Part shown: positions 1 through 13,394 of the stretch, one piece after another
Position numbering within the stretch: the first letter of the stretch is position 1
How the letters are laid out: each line of letters begins with the position of its first letter
Assembly (NCBI GenBank): GCA_961205875.1
Contig: OY540809.1
Location: 22,332,267 to 22,396,266 of the forward strand
Length of the DNA: 64,000 nt
Source of the DNA: Sialis fuliginosa
Taxonomy: Eukaryota > Arthropoda > Insecta > Megaloptera > Sialidae
Direction of reading: 5' to 3'
The notes under the pieces: generated by a model
What the model saw: the letters and a program-made list of their open reading frames with translations, nothing else
Databases searched by the model: none
What the model was told of the DNA's origin: nothing
Position numbers and translations under genes: made by a program

Positions 1-132
1 CTGAAATTATGCGAAGTCAAAATTTTATATTTAGCACAGAGATGAAGTATAAAAAGTTGAATTGTGGTTCTGGTAGTTAATTCCACAGGTAAATTGGGAA
101 TTGAAAAAAATTCAAGGACATCATGTAGGGCA

Positions 133-325
133 TAGGTGTCCAACCTTTTGAACCTTCTGGGCCGCATAGCATAAACCCAATCTACTAAGGGCCGTAGGCC
201 AGAATATGCAAAAATAAAAACTGAAGACTTTTTTTTTGTCGCGCTAATTTCAATTCCTAAATTTAATTAATAAATAAGGTTAGGTTAGCATGTGGCTCGT
301 GAGCCGCGGATTGGGCAAGCCTGGT
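133..325. mobile_element. hAT-type MITE with 8-bp target duplication
   Basis: The 8-bp sequence GTAGGGCA occurs at 125-132 and again at 326-333. Ends are TAGGTGTCCAACC and, inverted, ACCAGGCTTGCCCAATCC. Interior is GC-richer than its surroundings, with GGGCCGC motifs typical of hAT ends. Confidence 0.75.
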
Positions 326-1161
326 GTAGGGCACTGTACGGTGTCAAATGAAAGCTTATTGAAGCACAAATTAAACAATTTATTTGATGTATGTATTTTT
401 TTATGCACTTTTCGGGAAAAGCACTTAAAATTGCTGTCCCCACCCTTATCACCAAAAGGATTGCTCAGAATAATCTGAAAAAAGTTTGAACCAAAATTAT
501 CAGGATTGAAAATTTCTAGCCCGATCAATTGTTATAAACAATTTAATTGTTAATTTCCTTAGTACTCCTGAACCATTGGTTTAAGTGAAAAATTTACTGG
601 TCATAAAATATTTCTCACAATGTAAGGAAAAACTTTTATCCTTACAGGTTTTTCAAAATTTCTAATAATTTAAGTGGGGGGCTGCTGGCACGGAACACTA
701 CTTTTTAGTATTGATACAACCATTTTAACATAAAAATAAAAAACATTTTACTGACTCCCCAATTTAACATTTTACTCCCTATTAATACACCGACTTCCTT
801 TCGTGTTAATGGTTCATACATAAAACTAATACAAAATAAAATACAGAAAATCTTACACAGAGACATCACCACAAAGTGCACAAAGCATTATTTGGTTATC
901 TGACTTCAGACAACTATAAAAAGAAGAAAGGAAGTAAACTATACCCAGACAGCGTTGTGGGTGGTCATATTCTTACTTATTGTTAGTAACTATACTCACA
1001 ATACATCACAATGTGTAGCGGTATATAGTTTTAGTACCGCTGATGTGTGTCACCTGGAGATAGAATATTGCGTCACAATAAGTAACACACCTCACATATA
1101 ACAGATCTAATTTGAATTGTGGGGGTTGCTGAGTTGCTTGACATTACATATACAATTTTAT

Positions 1162-1547
1162 AACCGACTTCAAAAAAGGAGGAGGTTCTCAATTCAGCTG
1201 TATATATTTTTTATGTATGTTCTGGCATAACTCCAATTAATATGCACCGATTTGGATAATTTTGTTTTAAAGAGTATACTCCCGAGGTGGTTCTGTATAA
1301 ATTCTAACAGAATCAGACCAAGGATTTCGAAGGTACGCCACTCAAAATGGAAAAAAACTAACATAAAAAAAAACTAAAATTACTGAAAAGTATATAATAA
1401 ACAGTTTTTAAATTTGGTGCCAAGCCTATAAAAAAATAATAATAAACAAAATAAAACCGACTTCAAAACTGTTAAATTATTAATTATTATATACTTTTAT
1501 TTATATTACTTTTTTTAGTATTTTTCGAGATTTTTTTTTAAGTCGAC
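1162..1547 (+). repeat. ACCGACTTC dispersed repeat, near full length
   Basis: Begins ACCGACTTCAAAAAAGGAGG and ends in a T-run followed by AAGTCG, the rough complement of its start. Contains CCCGAGGTGGTTC and TACGCCACTCAAAA, shared with copies at 15655, 40609 and 44205. Family identity is not known to me. Confidence 0.65.
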
Positions 1548-2464
1548 ATATACAGTAGAGAATTCATATCTTTTTATAAATATTTTTTACATTAATTTTT
1601 AACGTTATACTTACGAGATTACAATAAAAAACCGTAATCGTTAATATAACGTTTTTATTGTCTACCCCATTCCATGCATTAAAACTTTGTATTTTATTAA
1701 AATGTAATAATATGACACATAATTTATTTTTGCCATCATGTATGTCACAGTATAATATGTTTTATACGTGTAACAACTTTAAAAACTAAGTACCTTCTTG
1801 TATGTCAATTGTCAGCTCATATAAGGTATAGGTAAATTTATACTCAAGAACTTCTGAAAATGAAAAGAAAATAGAAGTATTAGTCACGTTATTTGAAGCG
1901 ATCAGCAGAATTACTTCAAAGAAAAAATATTATTAAGAAAATAAAATAAAATGTTAAAAAAATTACATCTAAGATTTTTCTTTCTTTTTTTTCTTTCAAA
2001 CTGCCAATATTATTCCAGAGTAAATTGTCTATAAACAACAAGTTATTAAGTAAAAAACAATTCTCCCAATTATGAAATACAAGCTGTGGAACTTTCAAAC
2101 ATTTTTTTTAATTGATAATTTATTAGTATTTCTTAGAAAAATAATAGTTTGTGAAAAAATTAATATCTTAATTAACTCTTATATTTTATATTGTTTCTAT
2201 GAGTTTTATTAAATATTAACAATGAAGGTATATAATTAATTATAATTAACATGGGAATCTCTATAGCAATCCCTAAGGAATTGCTATCTGTATATAGATG
2301 TATAGAAAATACATTAGACTAATAATATTTATGTAAAATTAACAGTCAATAGTACAATTCCATGAGTCCAGAAAATTAAAAGTAATTCGTTATAAGCTCC
2401 AGCAGCTATCAAACTACCAGTTTCTCTTACTGGAAATCTAATTTTAATTAATCTCCCGTATTAT

Positions 2465-2747
2465 TGCTACCTAGCATTTTCAAATGGGGTATTAATTATG
2501 TGATAGTATCAATGGATTTGTTATCGAGTTTAAAACATTGATACTTCAACTTATTGTAACACAGTTGGCGACCGTAAAAAATAATTTTTATAATGTCACC
2601 ACTGTTGGTATTAATTTACCACGCGTGCGCGAAAATTGTCAAACACTTCATGAAACTTCAAGAGAACTATCAGACAGGTTTGAAACTTAATTTGAAAGTG
2701 CATGCTAGCTAGCAAATTTTGTTAGCTCATTTATAATACCGGACATA
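2465..2747. mobile_element. GTCCGGTATTATAA-family MITE, partial
   Basis: The right end TTATAATACCGGAC and the interior (CAAATGGGGTATTAATT, GTCACCACTGTTGGTATT) match the copy at 33341-33670. The left end is diverged. Confidence 0.6.
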
Positions 2748-4650
2748 AATATTTTAAATTGTTTAACCCTAGACGGCTACTGTTAGTAGTTTCGACTAAC
2801 ACAGCGAACATTTATTGCTGTATTTTTGTAACTAGTGTATCGCATTGATTTCTTATACCAACTCAGTCACCGCGCCAGCAAGTAGTTTGAGGGGTTAACT
2901 GTTTCACGCGCGTAATTTTTTTGCTGTATGCTAATATGTATTAAACAAAAGTTTGATTTTTTAAATTTTATTTTAGTTAATAGGTAATAGTTTATTTAGT
3001 AAAAAAAGAATAGTCTAGTTTTTGTTTTGTTCCTTCTACAAAAGATTTTTAAAACCGTTCAATAGGATCACAGTAAAAGTAGAATAACATTAATTTTTGT
3101 AAGTTTAAAAAAATAATAATAATAAACATCTGCCAATTAAATTCACAGTGCTTCTTCGTGCTAAATTCACCAAAGGTATTTAATTATTGAATAATTTAAA
3201 TAAAAACCGATAAACTGTTCAGATAAATTGCTAGGGATTGGTTAACCATAAAGAAAATTTTAAGACGTACCTGATTATTTTTTCGTAAATTTTTAATTTT
3301 TTGATAATTTTAATCTAAATCTAAAATGCAAACCTCAAAATAAAATTTACATAAGACGTCAACATGACATTTAATATGTCAACTAGTCGAATGCGAATCG
3401 ACTTATGAAAAGCCTCCGCGTAGATGAAAACGATTACCTTCTAGGGTTAAGTAGATAGGTATTTTAGAAGACCACTGTATTATAAGGTTGTTTATTTATA
3501 GATTATAATACATTTATATTCATTATATTGTTTCTAATTAATTAAATAATTAATTTTGATATCAATCAAATTATTTGAATATATTATTGAACTAATTAAA
3601 TATTAAATCTACCCCCACGTTATAAACTTTATATTATACTCATTTTATAAATTTTCATTGACCGGAAATTATTAATTGTATTAAAATCAATATAACTGTT
3701 CTTATACGGACAATAATGTCAATATATATTTTTTTCTTCATATTTTAGTTTTTACTTTTGTTAAAATTCCATGATAAAAAACAATACTATTTGTTTATTG
3801 AGAATAAAGTACACCATATATCATTGTTTAACAATACTATCATATAAGTATTATTGAAATTGCTCCCAACAGTAGCATGAATTTTGAACAATGGACCTAG
3901 ATACGTGAAAAATTGTATATCTCTTCTAAAATTTCGTACATTTTTGAATATCAATTCGATTCATAAGTACGCTATATATCATAAGATAAAAATGTATCAT
4001 AGCTATGGCCTTCGATGAATGGAAAACCAAAAATTAAATCATCAATATTGCTTCACATTAAAACGCAGAAAAACTGAAATGTATGGTTTAATGCTGTTTT
4101 GAATAATAAAGTGAACTGTTACTGATGCAATTATCCATGTAATTGTGAACGGTTTATTATGCAATGGTTCAGTTTATGTTTGTATTAATCATAGAAACTG
4201 AAATAATAAAAAAACACCGAATCGGGGTAAAAATCACCCATTGTTTAGAAACGTGTGCATGTAAACTGCAATGTATTATCGATTGAAAGAAATGGAGCGG
4301 TGACGCCCTCTTTTGTCAAGCGTTTGAACTAAAAAATTATTAAACAACTTTTACTTTCGTCATTTGTTTCATATCATTCGGTCATCTCCACGTTTTGTTA
4401 CTTTATTTTCAATCATATTCATATACCTATATCAATGCACTTTTTATTGGCAAATTTAAGGAGTTCCAGTTGAAATTATTATTTTGTCATCATTTATCAC
4501 GATAATAATTTAACATTGTTAGAAATTTAGTCAAGAAATTTAAATAACGACATCTATTATCAAATTGATACATTACTTTTAATTAGGTTCATATCCTAGA
4601 TATCTGTTTCTATTAAATAAATAATTAAATACTTGTTTTTAATACTAGGT

Positions 4651-5078
4651 TACAGGCTGTTCGCAATAACCAAGTGATCATTGTTAATTTTGTTATTATT
4701 GGATCTAGAAGATCGATTAAATTGGAAAATTATCAATATTTTTTTCCAGGATGAATATTTGCGGTTTAAAAAAAACAGAATGTCAAATTTTAGAGAATTA
4801 TTGAAATATAACTTTTTTTAATTAACTCTTTATAAATGTCTACACATTTTGGAGTTATATTGATAAAAAAAATGGCATAAATACTTAAATGTATTAGAAT
4901 TTTATAAAGATAACATTCTCATTTATTTGATCCAATAAAAATTCACAGGCTGTTCCTTAAAAAAATTATATTTCAATATATTTATAAAATTCGACATTTT
5001 TTTGACACCATTATTATTCATTTAATCGATATTCTATCTCCAATAATAACAAAAGGAGGTTCCCGCGAACAACCTGTA
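4651..5078. mobile_element. Foldback element with TACAGG ends
   Basis: TACAGGCTGTTCGC at the left and GCGAACAACCTGTA at the right form a terminal inverted repeat. Interior is AT-rich without a frame. Confidence 0.6.
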
Positions 5079-5550
5079 TAAACATGATATTTTTTTGATC
5101 TAATATTGTTTTTCTTTTGTTGCAGGTAAGTTCTCAATTCTTACTTCTGTATGAACAATAGCTGAAAGTGTAAGTATATAAAATATAAGCAAATAAGCAT
5201 ATATATATTAAAAGGAAGAATATCTGTATATAGTCCTTCATATCTGTTGTCTATGTTGACTTGATTTCCAGTATACAATAACGACTAATTTATAACTGTT
5301 ATTAAATCATTTTGTTCTAAGGGAGTAAATAGTAATTATCTCCTCTCTAAAACGACTTTCTTATAGCGTTGATACTTTGCTTATTTCATGCAAAGTAAAT
5401 TTAAAATTAATAAAATCTTTTTACGGAATATATTTAATAAATAAGTGATTTTTAAGAATATTTTATAAAAAAATCCTGCTACCTCCTTTATATAATAATA
5501 ATGGAACCACCCTTTGAAACTAAATAAACAATAATTTAGATATTACTAAT

Positions 5551-5841
5551 ATCCGGTATTACAGCCTAGCTAGCAAAAATTTGTTAGCTTGCAAGCATTT
5601 TATAACGGGGTATACAAACTTATATGACAGTTCTCTTGAAGTTTTTGACAGATAGCATGTGAATTAAGTAAAAACCAAGGTATATATGTAAAGTATATTT
5701 ACTAATCTTCAGTAAATGCAATAAAAACCAACTTACTGCGCATGCAACTTATCTGTCAAAAATTCCAAGAAAACTGTTATATAAATTTGATACTCCGTTT
5801 GCAAGCTAGCAAACTTTTGCAAGCTTAGTGTAATACTGGAC
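5551..5841. mobile_element. GTCCGGTATTATAA-family MITE, second copy
   Basis: Starts ATCCGGTATTACAG, ends GTAATACTGGAC. Subterminal GCTAGC and TTGTTAGCTTGC / GCAAGCTAGCAAAC motifs are inverted. Confidence 0.55.
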
Positions 5842-6335
5842 GTAACATAAGTATAATGCCGGTAATGTTTTTTCGTCATTAAAAGTTAAATTGTTAATTA
5901 CACTACGAAAATCAAGTGCCCTAATTAAAAAAAAAAAACACATAAATTTAAAATACAACGAATTTGCCTTTTCTCAGTTCGATCTGGCAAAACTGATAAT
6001 GTAATTACGACATATCCATTAATCACTGGTTACCTGAATTATGCGTGATTTATAAGCAGAATGATTAATTATACCGCTGACATAACATCCTTTATGTGTG
6101 GACGCATATATACGTACATATATTTCAACAAATAATAGCTGGTTTGTACTATTTGAATACTATTCTATGTTATGTGAACTGATGTGCTAAATTGTTGTAC
6201 GTGAGAGCATGTAAATGACAATTTAACAATTGGAATAGCTGAAAATAATAGTTGTAACTGATATTTTCGAAAATGTATTGTTCTTGAGTATTTATAAAAA
6301 CTAGTATCGCCTATGGTCGAAATTCGGTCAATATT

Positions 6336-6905
6336 TTACCTACCTTAACGGCAACATACACACATGATTTTTTTTGTGCACATCTATGGCACAGTACCTA
6401 ACCTAACCTTAAGGTTAGTCAATAAAAATAAAGGTTGCTTCAGTAGCTTTTGACCAATCAGCTTGGGCACCCCAAATGACATGTTTTCCCCTTCTCGCGC
6501 CGAGTAACAAGGCTACATTTGTTATTATTAGACACACTATTCTCATTCTTCACATTTGGGCACCCCACATGACGTATTTCCCTCTCTTGCGCTGAGCTAC
6601 CTTGTACTTTACATGCCTTGACCTAACCTAATCTGCTTTTACAACAAAAATTTCCAAATAAAAAAAAGAAAGTGAACGCGAATTGAAATCTCTATACGCA
6701 TTCTCTACGTTTGACAGAAACCCAAAACTATTTATTTTTGCCGCTTGGTAGCGCTAGGAGTATTGCTATGCTCTTGAACGATGTGAGGGGAAACAAACAA
6801 ACAACGAGAGTGGAAATCATGTGTGTTTGTTAACTTTATTTTACCTGCATTAACGGCATCATACACTCATGATTTTTTTGCGCACATCTATAGTACAGTA
6901 CCTTT
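6336..6905. repeat. Interval bounded by a ~60-bp direct repeat
   Basis: 6341-6402 (TTAACGGCA...GTGCACATCTATGG...ACAGTACC) recurs diverged at 6845-6903 (TTAACGGCA...GCGCACATCTATAG...ACAGTACC). Between them a TTGGGCACCCCA(A/C)ATGAC motif occurs twice. No terminal motifs identify it. Confidence 0.5.
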
Positions 6906-7894
6906 CGAATGATACAAGTTTAATTCACCTCCTTTTGTAATAAATACTAAAAAAAAACGTACTATAATTTTCGATGTTCACGTATTAATATATAGATAGA
7001 TCAAGTGCAGAAAATATTTTTTAAGTTAAAAAAATAAATAAAAACACGAACATTGTTTTTTTAAATCTCAGTTTAGAAAATAAACTGTTTTTTTTTATTA
7101 AAAATTAATATATGTGCCAATTTAAAAAAAATAAAACCGCTTTCAAAAAAAAAACTAAAAATACCAATGATGTTTGTCTTAATATTTTGGAATCTGTTGT
7201 AAGCGATTTTGGTCTTTAGGGTGGCAGATGACTTCTGAAGCCTATAGTACCTAACCCTATCCTTAACTAATATCATCTTAAATTAATATTTTTTTTCTTC
7301 TGTGTGAAATTTAATATTGGATAAATAATGAAAAAGCTGCTAATTTTGTTATGAATACCTGATAATATCGAAACAAATACATTTGAAAATCAAAATTAAG
7401 TTATTTATAGATAAAATTCAATTTTTTATATGTGTATAAAATAAACATGGAATAATTATAGCTAAATAAGTTTGTTTTTATTTGATACAACGGATGTATG
7501 TGCTAGAAATATTGAAAAATATTGTGTAAATAGAAATGTGAAAAAAAAACAAATATGCGCAAAGGAAATCTGTTATATATGCATTGAGAAATACTGAACA
7601 AATAGAATATTAAAGATGTCTTCAGTGTTTTCAATTTGCATGATTTTATAGAGAGCGTTTTCAGAAAACTGCATATTTGTTTAAACAGATTCTAATTTAT
7701 TTTGACTTTTTTTAGTTTCCATACTGCATCAAATCAAATATGTATTTAAATATTTTCCAATAACGAATTGTACAGTAGGGTCTCTTATTACGCGATACAA
7801 TATCAAGCAAATTCAGGGATTCCCCATTTCGGCGAGTAATTTAAAATTAAATAAAAAATATTAAGTATTTTAAATTGAATAAAAAATAAAAAAA

Positions 7895-8045
7895 AGTAAA
7901 TTTCGTACTTTCACGATTTTGCTTGTAAATATTAATCCAATTAATTTAAACAAAATTAGCAGTGTATTATAGATACTGGAATATAGTATTCTCTACGTAG
8001 TAACATTTTTAATTTTTTGATTAAAGTTTTTTAAATATCAATAAA
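7895..8045 (-). repeat. Single inverted copy of a ~150-bp unit
   Basis: The reverse complement carries AAACTTTAATCAAAAAATTA, ACTACGTAGAGAATA and TTTACAAGC, as in the tandem pair at 34595-34885. Confidence 0.55.
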
Positions 8046-8701
8046 AAAAATTGTGTATATCACTTGTTTTTATGCTCGTACATATCATAAGAAAAAACGA
8101 AAACAAAGAGCAAATTGCAAAAAGTAAACTCGTTATTCCCTAGATTAATAGACAGCCTTTTCAATTTTATTGATATTAATCTATTTTAATTTATTAATTA
8201 GGAGATATTATGGACAAATAATTTATCCTTTTAAGCTTATTCCTTATCTACCACTTCCCAACTGATTCATGTTCCCATCATTTCCCTATCAACCAATAGA
8301 AATTTTAGTAGTAGCCATAACTAAGGCAGCATCATGACAACCGCTTGATTTTTCAGTTTATGTTTACACAAATTTATTGTAATATCTATTTACTACAGTT
8401 TATTATAATTATAATATATGTATGTTTTCCTTTTGGACATTTTTAGCGCGAAACTATTTTTTGTGAATATTTACAAGATGCTAAAATATAAAGTTCGTTC
8501 ATATAATGTATCAATCCATGACTCTGATTTTTATTAAACCCCAACGTATTCATGTCAATCCCTCAACTGTGCATCCCGACACAGTCACACCCATTTTTGT
8601 GTGATTTTCTGTATAACATATGTACTACGTAAAAGAGACCTTAGTGTATAAGGAAATTAAGAAAACAATGAAAGGTATACATATAAAAATAAATAGAAAA
8701 A

Positions 8702-8707
8702 TTTATT
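8702..8707 (-). terminator. Polyadenylation signal of gene A
   Basis: AATAAA on the minus strand, about 44 bases after the stop codon, the first such hexamer in the 3' flank. Confidence 0.7.
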
Positions 8708-8750
8708 ATGAACTATTTACATTAACTGTTTAAAACAATTGAGTATCCGT

Positions 8751-9522
8751 TTAATGATGGTAACCATAAGCTGGGGCAGCATAATGAGCGACTGGGGCGG
8801 CGTAATGTCCAGCATGAGCATAAGCTGGGGCGGCATGAGCGTAAGCTGGGGCAGCATAGTGTACTGGGGCGGCTACTTTAGCAACGACTGGAGCGATGGC
8901 CTTGACATGGAGGGGTTCACGGTGGACAACGGCATTGAAACCATTATGTGGATCAGCGGTGTATTCAACGGTACGACGTGTGCCATCGGGATCGGTCAAG
9001 CTGTAGCTTCCATGGACAACATCTCCATCACGGGATTCGTGTTGGTTCTTGGAGTCTCCGGTAAGAGCGTCTTGGACATCGTATGAGAAACTGTATTGTG
9101 GATGTGGGTCGTATTCTTCAGCGACGGCTACTTTAGCTACAGCTGGGACGGCAACTTTAGCGTAAGCTGGGGCGGCGGCGTAGTGAGCTACAGCTGGGGC
9201 AGCATAGGCGGCGTGTCCGTAAGCTGGGGCGGCGTAGTGGGCAGCATGGCCGTAAGCTGGTGCAGCGTATGCGGCGTAACCGGGTTGTGCGATAACTCCG
9301 GCTTGGGCGACCGCTACGAAAGCGGCGAAGATTACAAACTGAAAATTAAACAAAAATCTTATTACTATTAAAGTTAAACCATAAAACTCGAACTATATTT
9401 AACAGTCAACACATTTTATTAAATCAGAAAATAATAATCTTAAACAACACATATTAACACTGTAGCGCCACACGACAACACGTTTAGTATATATGTAATG
9501 AATTATTCACCTTAAGTGCCAT
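8751..9522 (-). CDS. RR-2 cuticular protein (gene A), two exons
   Basis: Structural protein of the insect cuticle that binds chitin through an extended Rebers-Riddiford (RR-2) domain; it is secreted by epidermal cells. Coding exon 1 is 9511-9522 (ATG GCA CTT AAG, MALK), followed by donor GTGAAT. Exon 2 is 8751-9338, after a TTTTCAG acceptor, and ends in the tail YGYHH and TAA. The intron is 172 bases, phase 0. The 199-residue product has a signal peptide (about 1-17, cut after AQA), an Ala/Tyr/Pro region with AYGHAA-type repeats (25-79), the RR-2 domain at about 80-146 ([44 protein letters not shown]), then an AAPAYAH-type tail. The start was chosen because the open frame into exon 2 has no ATG, while the same short first exon occurs in all six genes. 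In the domain it has TDPDGTRR where C and D have TDADGLRR. Family assignment is very secure; exact cuticle role is inferred. Confidence 0.95.
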
Positions 9523-9554
9523 TGTATGTGTTTTCCACTTGTTACACGATGTAT

Positions 9555-9591
9555 GAATGGTGCCTGTAACAAAGTCGGGCGTACTTTTATA
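9555..9591 (-). promoter_or_regulatory. Core promoter of gene A (TATA box and initiator)
   Basis: TATAAAAG lies at 9584-9591 on the minus strand. CCATTC, close to the arthropod initiator TCAKTY, has its A at 9558, 33 bases downstream, and is the inferred transcription start. This gives a 5' leader of about 36 bases before the ATG at 9522. Confidence 0.75.
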
Positions 9592-10164
9592 CTATTTAAT
9601 TTCACAATAACCCCGGTTCATTTTAATTAAGACACATGCTATACAATGCCGTACGTTCCCTTGTCTTGTTATGCAACTATTATTATAGCTACAGTAGAGT
9701 ACACGTGGTTGGATGTGCACGTGCAAGTGTTTGTTACTTTCGAACGGATTGATGTGCATGTCTGTTAGTGTCGATTGTAAATTTCAATATTTTTGATTTC
9801 CATATAGTAAAGTACGCAGATTTGAGCATGGTCGAGGTTATATGGTTAAAAAAAAGTTATAAAAAATACTTTGTGTCTATGTTGAGTATTGGATAATTTA
9901 TGCATTAAGACCATGAGTTTAATTTGGAAATATGTTTGATTTTAATAATTAAATTTTGTTTATTGTATATGACAGTTGACATGATAATTAATATATTTTA
10001 ATATGAAAAGTACAGTGTAGGTACACATTGAAATATTATTATTTATTAATAAAACTGAATTGTCTACAAAAAATGAGCAAAACAATCCACATCTTTATAT
10101 TTTTTTAATAAAGTATTAGTTTTATACATAAAAAGTATTTATTAATCGTTAGAAATCCTGCAGA

Positions 10165-10226
10165 CCGGATAAAATCTATCGACGTGCCACATCCGGCCCA
10201 CGGGCCGTAGGTTACCGACCCCTTGT
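10165..10226 (-). mobile_element. hAT-type terminal fragment
   Basis: On the minus strand it begins CAAGGGGTCGGTAACCTACG followed by GGCCCGTGGGCCGG, a typical hAT end. I found no matching opposite end. Confidence 0.5.
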
Positions 10227-10526
10227 TTATATCATAGTAATCATAAGAAATAATTAAACTTGGCAGATAGACACACCATAACAAAATTAAATCTTGTTGA
10301 CTACATTTCATTTCAATAAAATATGCACTAACATTTAGTTGTAGGTACAAATTAACGAGTTTAAAAAGTAAATTCTAACTTCTAACTCATTTTGTTTATA
10401 TCTTGCTTTGAATATTATTAGAATTGAAATATTATTATAAAATTTCGATTAATAAATTCTCGTTACCCTCATTAAGAAAATTATGATGAGTAAAATCAAG
10501 CGTTTCTGGTATATAACATTATACTT

Positions 10527-11286
10527 TACTAGCTGTGCCCGCGGTTTTGCTCGCGTGGACTATAGGCTTAAGATTTTTGCAAAATATAGTTGAATTAAGT
10601 ACAAACACCGTTAGTTATTATTGTAATAATAACTAATCAACACCTAAATTACCTAACAAAAACGTATAGAACAAAAAGTAGAAATAATTTTAAAACAAAA
10701 TAAACAATTGACGTTCAAAGGACGCGAATAGCTTCCTCTTGACATCGCCCCGACACGGGTATTTTTTAGTTCGCGCGAATATGTTACCGTTTAGTTTATT
10801 TTCTAAACTATAAGACCAAATTGGATGCTATAAAGGACAAATTTTATCTATAATAAGTGGTTATGACGACGAAGTCATTTATTTCGATAAGAATTAATGT
10901 TTTGTAGGTCATAAGTCCACGTAAACAGAACCCAAACAATTTTGATTTCATTTGTAACATAAAAGCAGTCATTGTGGCTTACATATAAAAGTTAAATAAA
11001 TAGTATCGCGGACTTTAGATCTTTTTATTCTACACAATTCTTTACTACATTTTATTGTTCAATATTGAACGGTTTAATCTTTTTTCCGATTTGATTTACT
11101 ATTATCGTCACTGCTTATTCCTTATGTTACCTAACATAACAAACCTGGCCAGACAACATATCTATGAATTAAAAAAAAAACACGTAAAACGGATAAGTCT
11201 CGAGTTATAGGCGCACTAACGGACAGACAGACAGGCAGACAGAGACATTGAGCTTTATATACATATACATATGTATATGTATATAA
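10527..11286 (+). mobile_element. RTE/SINE-like element with ACAGACAGACAG tail
   Basis: Starts ACTAGCTGTGCCCGCGG...CTCGCGTGGAC and ends with GGACAGACAGACAGGCAGAC and a TA-repeat. Head and tail resemble common insect non-LTR-derived repeats. No long frame. Confidence 0.5.
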
Positions 11287-11446
11287 GATGTTATTCGTAG
11301 TATCTATATGTATAATTTAGACATGATAACGTCATTTTACTCCAAATTAAAGGAAACTATAATAATTGTTGATTTTTTGGTTCGATTTCATTTTAATCCT
11401 GATTTTATACATAATAAAACTTATTTTTGAGTTTAAATAATAATAA

Positions 11447-11684
11447 CACAGCCACACACAAAAAAAGTAAAGAACTTTTTCGGAGACCATTGTATTTCTA
11501 TGTATTTTAGGTGCTGAATCCGAATTTTAAGTCAAATTTATCCGATTCATTTTTTAAAATAACCTCGAAAAACCTAATTTTCATATACTTGAAAATTAGA
11601 TTTTTCATGGTTATTTTCGAAAAATCAGCGCCTCAAATACATAGAAATAGAATGGTATCCGACAAAGTTCTTTGTGTGGCTGTG
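11447..11684. mobile_element. Foldback MITE with TAA target duplication
   Basis: Terminal inverted repeat CACAGCCACACACAAA / TTTGTGTGGCTGTG, then long complementary arms (TTTCTATGTATTTTAGG / TCAAATACATAGAAA). TAA flanks both ends (11444-11446, 11685-11687). Family: possibly PIF/Harbinger. Confidence 0.65.
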
Positions 11685-11927
11685 TAATATTTCATCTAAA
11701 AACTCAATTTCGAAAATTTTGAGAGTTACGACATAAATTTGACATTTCGTGCAAAGTATGACTCATTAAAATCCTATTATAGAAACTGCAAAAACCATCC
11801 GTGAACTTCTTTCATGTTATAAACATACACTATGCTAATGAGGGCACCACAAGGTTTTATAATAACTGAACTTATAAACGTACTATAAACATTTTCCGTA
11901 TTGTTTTTTCTGCATGTACCATTCACA

Positions 11928-12072
11928 CAGTGGCGTACCCAAGGGGAGGATTGGAGTTAGACCCCCCCCCACCGAATTTGTCAATATACATTATTTAATT
12001 ACATAAAAATAAAAATTACATATAATTACAAAAAAAATAATCCCCCACGATTTTTTTCTGGGTGCGCCACTG
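11928..12072. mobile_element. hAT-type MITE with perfect 8-bp target duplication
   Basis: CATTCACA precedes (11920-11927) and follows (12073-12080). Ends are CAGTGGCGTACCCA and TGGGTGCGCCACTG, a 14-bp inverted repeat with one mismatch. Confidence 0.85.
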
Positions 12073-13118
12073 CATTCACATATAGTATTTCGTGTACATG
12101 ATCAAACAAACGTGTTTTCCACTATATAAGAAAAAGAACTCCTTTCATTTTATTAAAACGAAGTAGTATAGTTTGTATAGGTACACATGTAGTACTGTAC
12201 AATTATTATGTATTTTGTCTCATGCATTATTAGGTAATAATATGGCATTGTTAGATTTAATTAATTAAGTTTATTTTTTTACCACGGTTCATGGACGTAG
12301 GTTGTGTATGCAAGTATTGTTTTTGTGGCTCTTTTGCATGACTATGTGGGCTTATTTTCGTGTGTGTCTTTTTATGATGATGCTATTTTAAATAAATACC
12401 TTCAGATTATTTGACCTATCGAGGTGCGGCGGAGAGAAAATTATCATAGGAACAATTACAAAAAATATTTTTTATATTTTCATCCAGTGCTTTTAAAACT
12501 GTGACTTGAGATTTGAATGAGTTTCATTTATCAACTAAATCATTTTTTATGAAGACCGTAATAAAATAAATATATTAACTGATTTAAATTCAGTAGGGTC
12601 TCGTTTTACGCGTATTTGAAGTTACGCGGTGCGATTTTTCATGCAAATTCAGGGATTCCCCGAGAATGGGGTATCAAATGAAAGCTGACAATTCAAGAAA
12701 TTTAAATATGTAAATGTTTTGTTATTATTAAAATTTTCGTTTAACAAGATTTTGTTCCAGTGCCGAGTTGTATTTTCAGATAGTGACGATAATTCTGATA
12801 AAAAAATATTGTTTTGTTAAAAAAATTTTATAAATAAAATTGAAAAACAAACTTATATTAATTTTTACATCAATTTCTTTCAAAAGGCTTCAATTCTTAT
12901 TTTCTTGAATTTTCAGAAACTTTTTTATACGATTTTCGGCCTATATCAATTGATTGACTTGGTTGGTATTAAACTATGGTGAAACAACAATGAAAAAATG
13001 AAAAATTATTTCTTGAACCTTTTAACAATCAAAAAAGTCCGTATCAGGTTCATTTTAATTGATTTTAAAATATATAGGTTCGGTTCATATACGGTTCTTT
13101 TAGATTTCGGTTCGAACT

Positions 13119-13394
13119 TGAGGTCAGTTTCAAGTCAACAATTAAAAAGAAAAACATTGTTTTAACAAATTTAAAAAAAATCGAGTTATCAGTAGATTTT
13201 GAAAGCATTTCTGGCATTATTTTATATTGTAATGTCAGTTTTGAGGAAAACTCAGTCAATAATATTATGATTAAGCGAATTTTACTCAAAAGTGACATTG
13301 CAATGTTAAAGAATGCCAAAAATTATTTCAAAATCCACTGATATTTCGATTTTTTTTTAAATGGAACGAACGAGTTTTGGAACTCATCACCTCA
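13119..13394. mobile_element. TGAGG-ended foldback MITE
   Basis: TGAGGTCAG... and ...CATCACCTCA ends, with long complementary arms around ATTTTGAAAGCATT. Same family as 48731-48920. Confidence 0.5.

Larger units (their letters stand above)
1..8701. other. Intergenic DNA left of gene A
   Basis: AT-rich, with the repeats listed at 133, 1162, 2465, 4651, 5551, 6336 and 7895. Open frames here are short and start in low-complexity sequence. I see no gene in 1548-2464, 2748-4650, 5079-5550 or 8046-8701. Confidence 0.6.
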
